A model generated the notes under the pieces. That model did not search any database and had not been told where the DNA came from. It saw only the letters and a list, made by a program, of their open reading frames with translations. A DNA stretch of 64,000 bases, from assembly GCA_028288025.1 (NCBI GenBank), contig JAQBOM010000031.1:100677-164676 (forward strand). Direction: 5' to 3'. A program made the translations under genes and the position numbers. Below are positions 62,057-64,000 of the stretch, one piece after another (position 1 is the stretch's first letter; each line of letters begins with the position of its first letter). This stretch comes from Mucilaginibacter sp. (lineage in GTDB: Bacteria; Bacteroidota; Bacteroidia; Sphingobacteriales; Sphingobacteriaceae).

Positions 62057-63857
62057 GTGGCAGTGTTGCCCGGTAATTTTACTGGCGCTTATCCTGTTTA
62101 ATTCAGCTTGTGCACAAAACCCCCCAACGGGCAAGGCCTATATAGCCGAAGAGAAACTTGCAGAACAAACCACCATCCTATTAAACAATGCGGCGGGTTT
62201 AATCCCGCTCCAAAACCTTGGCCAGTTAAAAATAGCCAGCATAAATTTTTCAAATCAATACGCACAGGGATTCGACAGCCTGCTGAATAAGTATGCGAAA
62301 GCAACTGCTGTTAACGGCAAAGAGTACCTGGGCATAAAAACTCCTGACGGCCTGTCGTCCGACCTCAAGTGGTATAACACCCTCATTGTGTTGGTAAATG
62401 ACGCCGACCTGGCCAACCCGCTTATTGTTGATTTTATCAATACCAATCAAAAGATCAAAAGTGTCGTTGTCGCCTTATTTGGCAGCAGCAATGCACTGAT
62501 GAAGCTGAATAATACTACCGCCCCTATTATTTGGGCGGAGCGCGTTACAGAGGTCTCAGCGTTTTACACCGCCCAGGCCATATTCGGCGGGGTGCCGCTT
62601 ACGCAGAAACTGAACAAAAACATATCGCCGGTATACCGTAAAAACATGGGTTTTACCACTGCGAAGATCCGGTTGCAATATACCGTTCCGGAAGATGCGG
62701 GTGTAAACGCCGATAACCTTGTAGCGATCGATCGTATTGCCGCCGAGGCCATATCGGAACAGGCGACCCCGGGCTGCGTGGTGCTGGTGGTGAAGGACGG
62801 CAAAGTAATTTTTAATAAAGCCTATGGCTATCATACGTATGATAAAGCATTACCGGATAAATTGACCGATATTTTCGATCTGGCCTCCATGACCAAAATA
62901 TCAGCAACTACCATGGAAACCATGCAGTTGTACGACCAGGGAAAAATAAACCTCAATGGTACAATTGGCGATTACCTGCCCATCGCCCGAAAAACAAACA
63001 AAAACGACCTACGCGTGCGTGAATTATTAGAGCACCAGGCCGGGCTGATACCCGATATTCCTACGCTTAAAGCTATTCTGCCAACAGATCATGCCCCAGA
63101 TACATCAATGGCCTTCCCAACCAAGGTGAACGACGGTTATTATTTAAGGAAAGATTATTTTAAAGAGGTGATGTGGCCCGAAATGCTCAATTCGCCGGTA
63201 AAAACCCGTGGCCAATACGTATACAGCGACCTGAGCATGTGCTTTATGCAGCAAATTATTGAAACCATTACCGCCACGCCCGAGAATGTATACGTGCAAC
63301 AGCAATTTTATAATCCCCTGGGATTGCAAACCATGGGCTTTTTACCGCTCTACCGCTTCCGGCCCGACCAGATCATCCCGACAGAAAACGACCAGGAATA
63401 CCGCCACGCGTTACTGGATGGCTATGTGCACGATCCTACCGCGGCACTAATGGGCGGCGTGGCCGGTCATGCCGGGTTATTTGCCGATGCAAACGACGTG
63501 GCCATATTATACCAGATGATGCTAAACCGCGGCACTTACGGCGGCGCGCAATATATCAAGCCCGAAACTGTCGACCTGTTTACCGCCAAACAATCGGATG
63601 TAAGCCGCCGTGGCCTTGGCTTCGACAGGTGGGATCCGTTATTGGACCACCACTATCCGTCGCAGCTGGCATCGCCGCAAACCTATGGCCATACCGGCTT
63701 TACCGGCACCTGCGTTTGGGTCGACCCGAAAGTAAACCTGGTTTATGTATTCCTGTCAAACCGTGTAAACCCGGTCATCGGCAGCAAACTGGGCAGCCTC
63801 AACATTCGTCCCCGTATCCAGGATGCCATTTATGAAGCGATACAAAAGGGCCTTTGA
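62043..63857 (+). CDS. GH3 C-terminal domain fused to serine beta-lactamase-like hydrolase
   Basis: 604 residues from the ATG at 62043 (MRKNKWQCCPVILLALILF), an export signal. Residues about 30-195 resemble the C-terminal domain of GH3 N-acetylglucosaminidases (LAEQTTILLNNAAGLIPLQN, LKIASINFSNQYAQGFDSLL). The GH3 catalytic barrel that normally precedes it is absent. Residues about 215-604 are a class C beta-lactamase/PBP-like hydrolase: SMTK at 282-285, YSD at 394-396 and HTG at 550-552 as the three motifs. Full-length relatives in Bacteroidota are GH3-plus-beta-lactamase fusions of about 970-1000 residues and act on cell-wall muropeptides. Here only the hydrolase half can be catalytic. Confidence 0.88.
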   Translation: MRKNKWQCCPVILLALILFNSACAQNPPTGKAYIAEEKLAEQTTILLNNAAGLIPLQNLGQLKIASINFSNQYAQGFDSLLNKYAKATAVNGKEYLGIKTPDGLSSDLKWYNTLIVLVNDADLANPLIVDFINTNQKIKSVVVALFGSSNALMKLNNTTAPIIWAERVTEVSAFYTAQAIFGGVPLTQKLNKNISPVYRKNMGFTTAKIRLQYTVPEDAGVNADNLVAIDRIAAEAISEQATPGCVVLVVKDGKVIFNKAYGYHTYDKALPDKLTDIFDLASMTKISATTMETMQLYDQGKINLNGTIGDYLPIARKTNKNDLRVRELLEHQAGLIPDIPTLKAILPTDHAPDTSMAFPTKVNDGYYLRKDYFKEVMWPEMLNSPVKTRGQYVYSDLSMCFMQQIIETITATPENVYVQQQFYNPLGLQTMGFLPLYRFRPDQIIPTENDQEYRHALLDGYVHDPTAALMGGVAGHAGLFADANDVAILYQMMLNRGTYGGAQYIKPETVDLFTAKQSDVSRRGLGFDRWDPLLDHHYPSQLASPQTYGHTGFTGTCVWVDPKVNLVYVFLSNRVNPVIGSKLGSLNIRPRIQDAIYEAIQKGL

Positions 63858-63873
63858 TTTGATTTCAACCCGC

Positions 63874-63894
63874 ACGTCATGCCGAACTTGTTTC
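63874..63894. repeat. fragment of the TGCTGAACTTG-type repeat
   Basis: CGTCATGCCGAACTTGTTTC A resembles the left end of the elements at 37042 and 37222. The stretch from here to the window end holds no gene. Confidence 0.55.
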
Positions 63895-64000
63895 ACTGTT
63901 GTCCGGTAAAAAATCAATTTAATAAAAAAGCTTCATTAAAATGATTATTTGAAGGATTATGTCTTGAATCCAATTTCCAAGCCCATTAATTTAAGTTGAT

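Overview
The window is chromosomal DNA from a member of the Bacteroidota, most likely a soil or plant-associated Sphingobacteriaceae such as Mucilaginibacter or Pedobacter. The genus is inferred. The evidence is a giant surface protein with a gliding-motility (T9SS type B) C-terminal domain, tandem fused FtsX-type permeases, secreted pectin-active proteins, an OstA-like protein in the LPS-transport style, weak Shine-Dalgarno signals, and intergenic regions full of short palindromic repeats. No plasmid, phage or transposase gene is visible.

Layout. 0-4.6 kb: two tandem ABC-transporter permeases (the first cut by the window edge) and a small DUF5655 protein. 4.8-25 kb: a two-helix pectate-lyase-like protein, a 5148-residue repeat protein, and a GH105 unsaturated-uronyl hydrolase. 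The two enzymes suggest use of pectin-like polysaccharide at the cell surface. 25-33 kb: small adaptive genes, namely rifampin ADP-ribosyltransferase (arr), a second DUF5655 protein, two Crp/Fnr regulators around a serine hydrolase, a DinB-like protein, and an ArsR-SRPBCC-VOC set with two palindromic operators. tRNA-Asn follows. 33-36.6 kb: housekeeping genes (PfkB kinase, cytochrome-b5-like protein, ECF sigma factor, murB). 37-39.8 kb: a YncE/phosphatase protein whose 5' end carries two copies of a mobile palindromic repeat.

40.2-45.6 kb is an AT-rich accessory island of mostly unknown genes: two overlapping gene pairs, a PIN-domain/zinc-ribbon protein, an SH3b protein and a tail-anchored coiled-coil protein. 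A short GGACGGACA-type motif recurs in the intergenic gaps. 45.6-49.6 kb carries a DUF1440-like membrane protein and an AlkD-like repair protein, embedded in four copies of a composite intergenic repeat built around a roughly 183-bp nested palindrome. 50-64 kb is conserved core: aldose epimerase, OstA-like protein, tilS, EEP phosphatase, two rhomboid proteases, mutL, a YtcJ-type amidohydrolase, and a serine beta-lactamase-like protein that keeps a GH3 C-terminal domain but lacks the GH3 catalytic barrel.

Most striking: (1) the giant protein contains 41 copies of a 92-residue domain in two blocks with no net length change, plus traces of a five-domain higher-order period; (2) at least five families of palindromic intergenic repeats, one of which has become part of a reading frame; (3) the AT-rich island of unknown gene pairs. 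Starts were moved downstream of the longest open frame where a better ATG, signal peptide or family start was visible. All functional calls are from reading the sequence; no database search was run.
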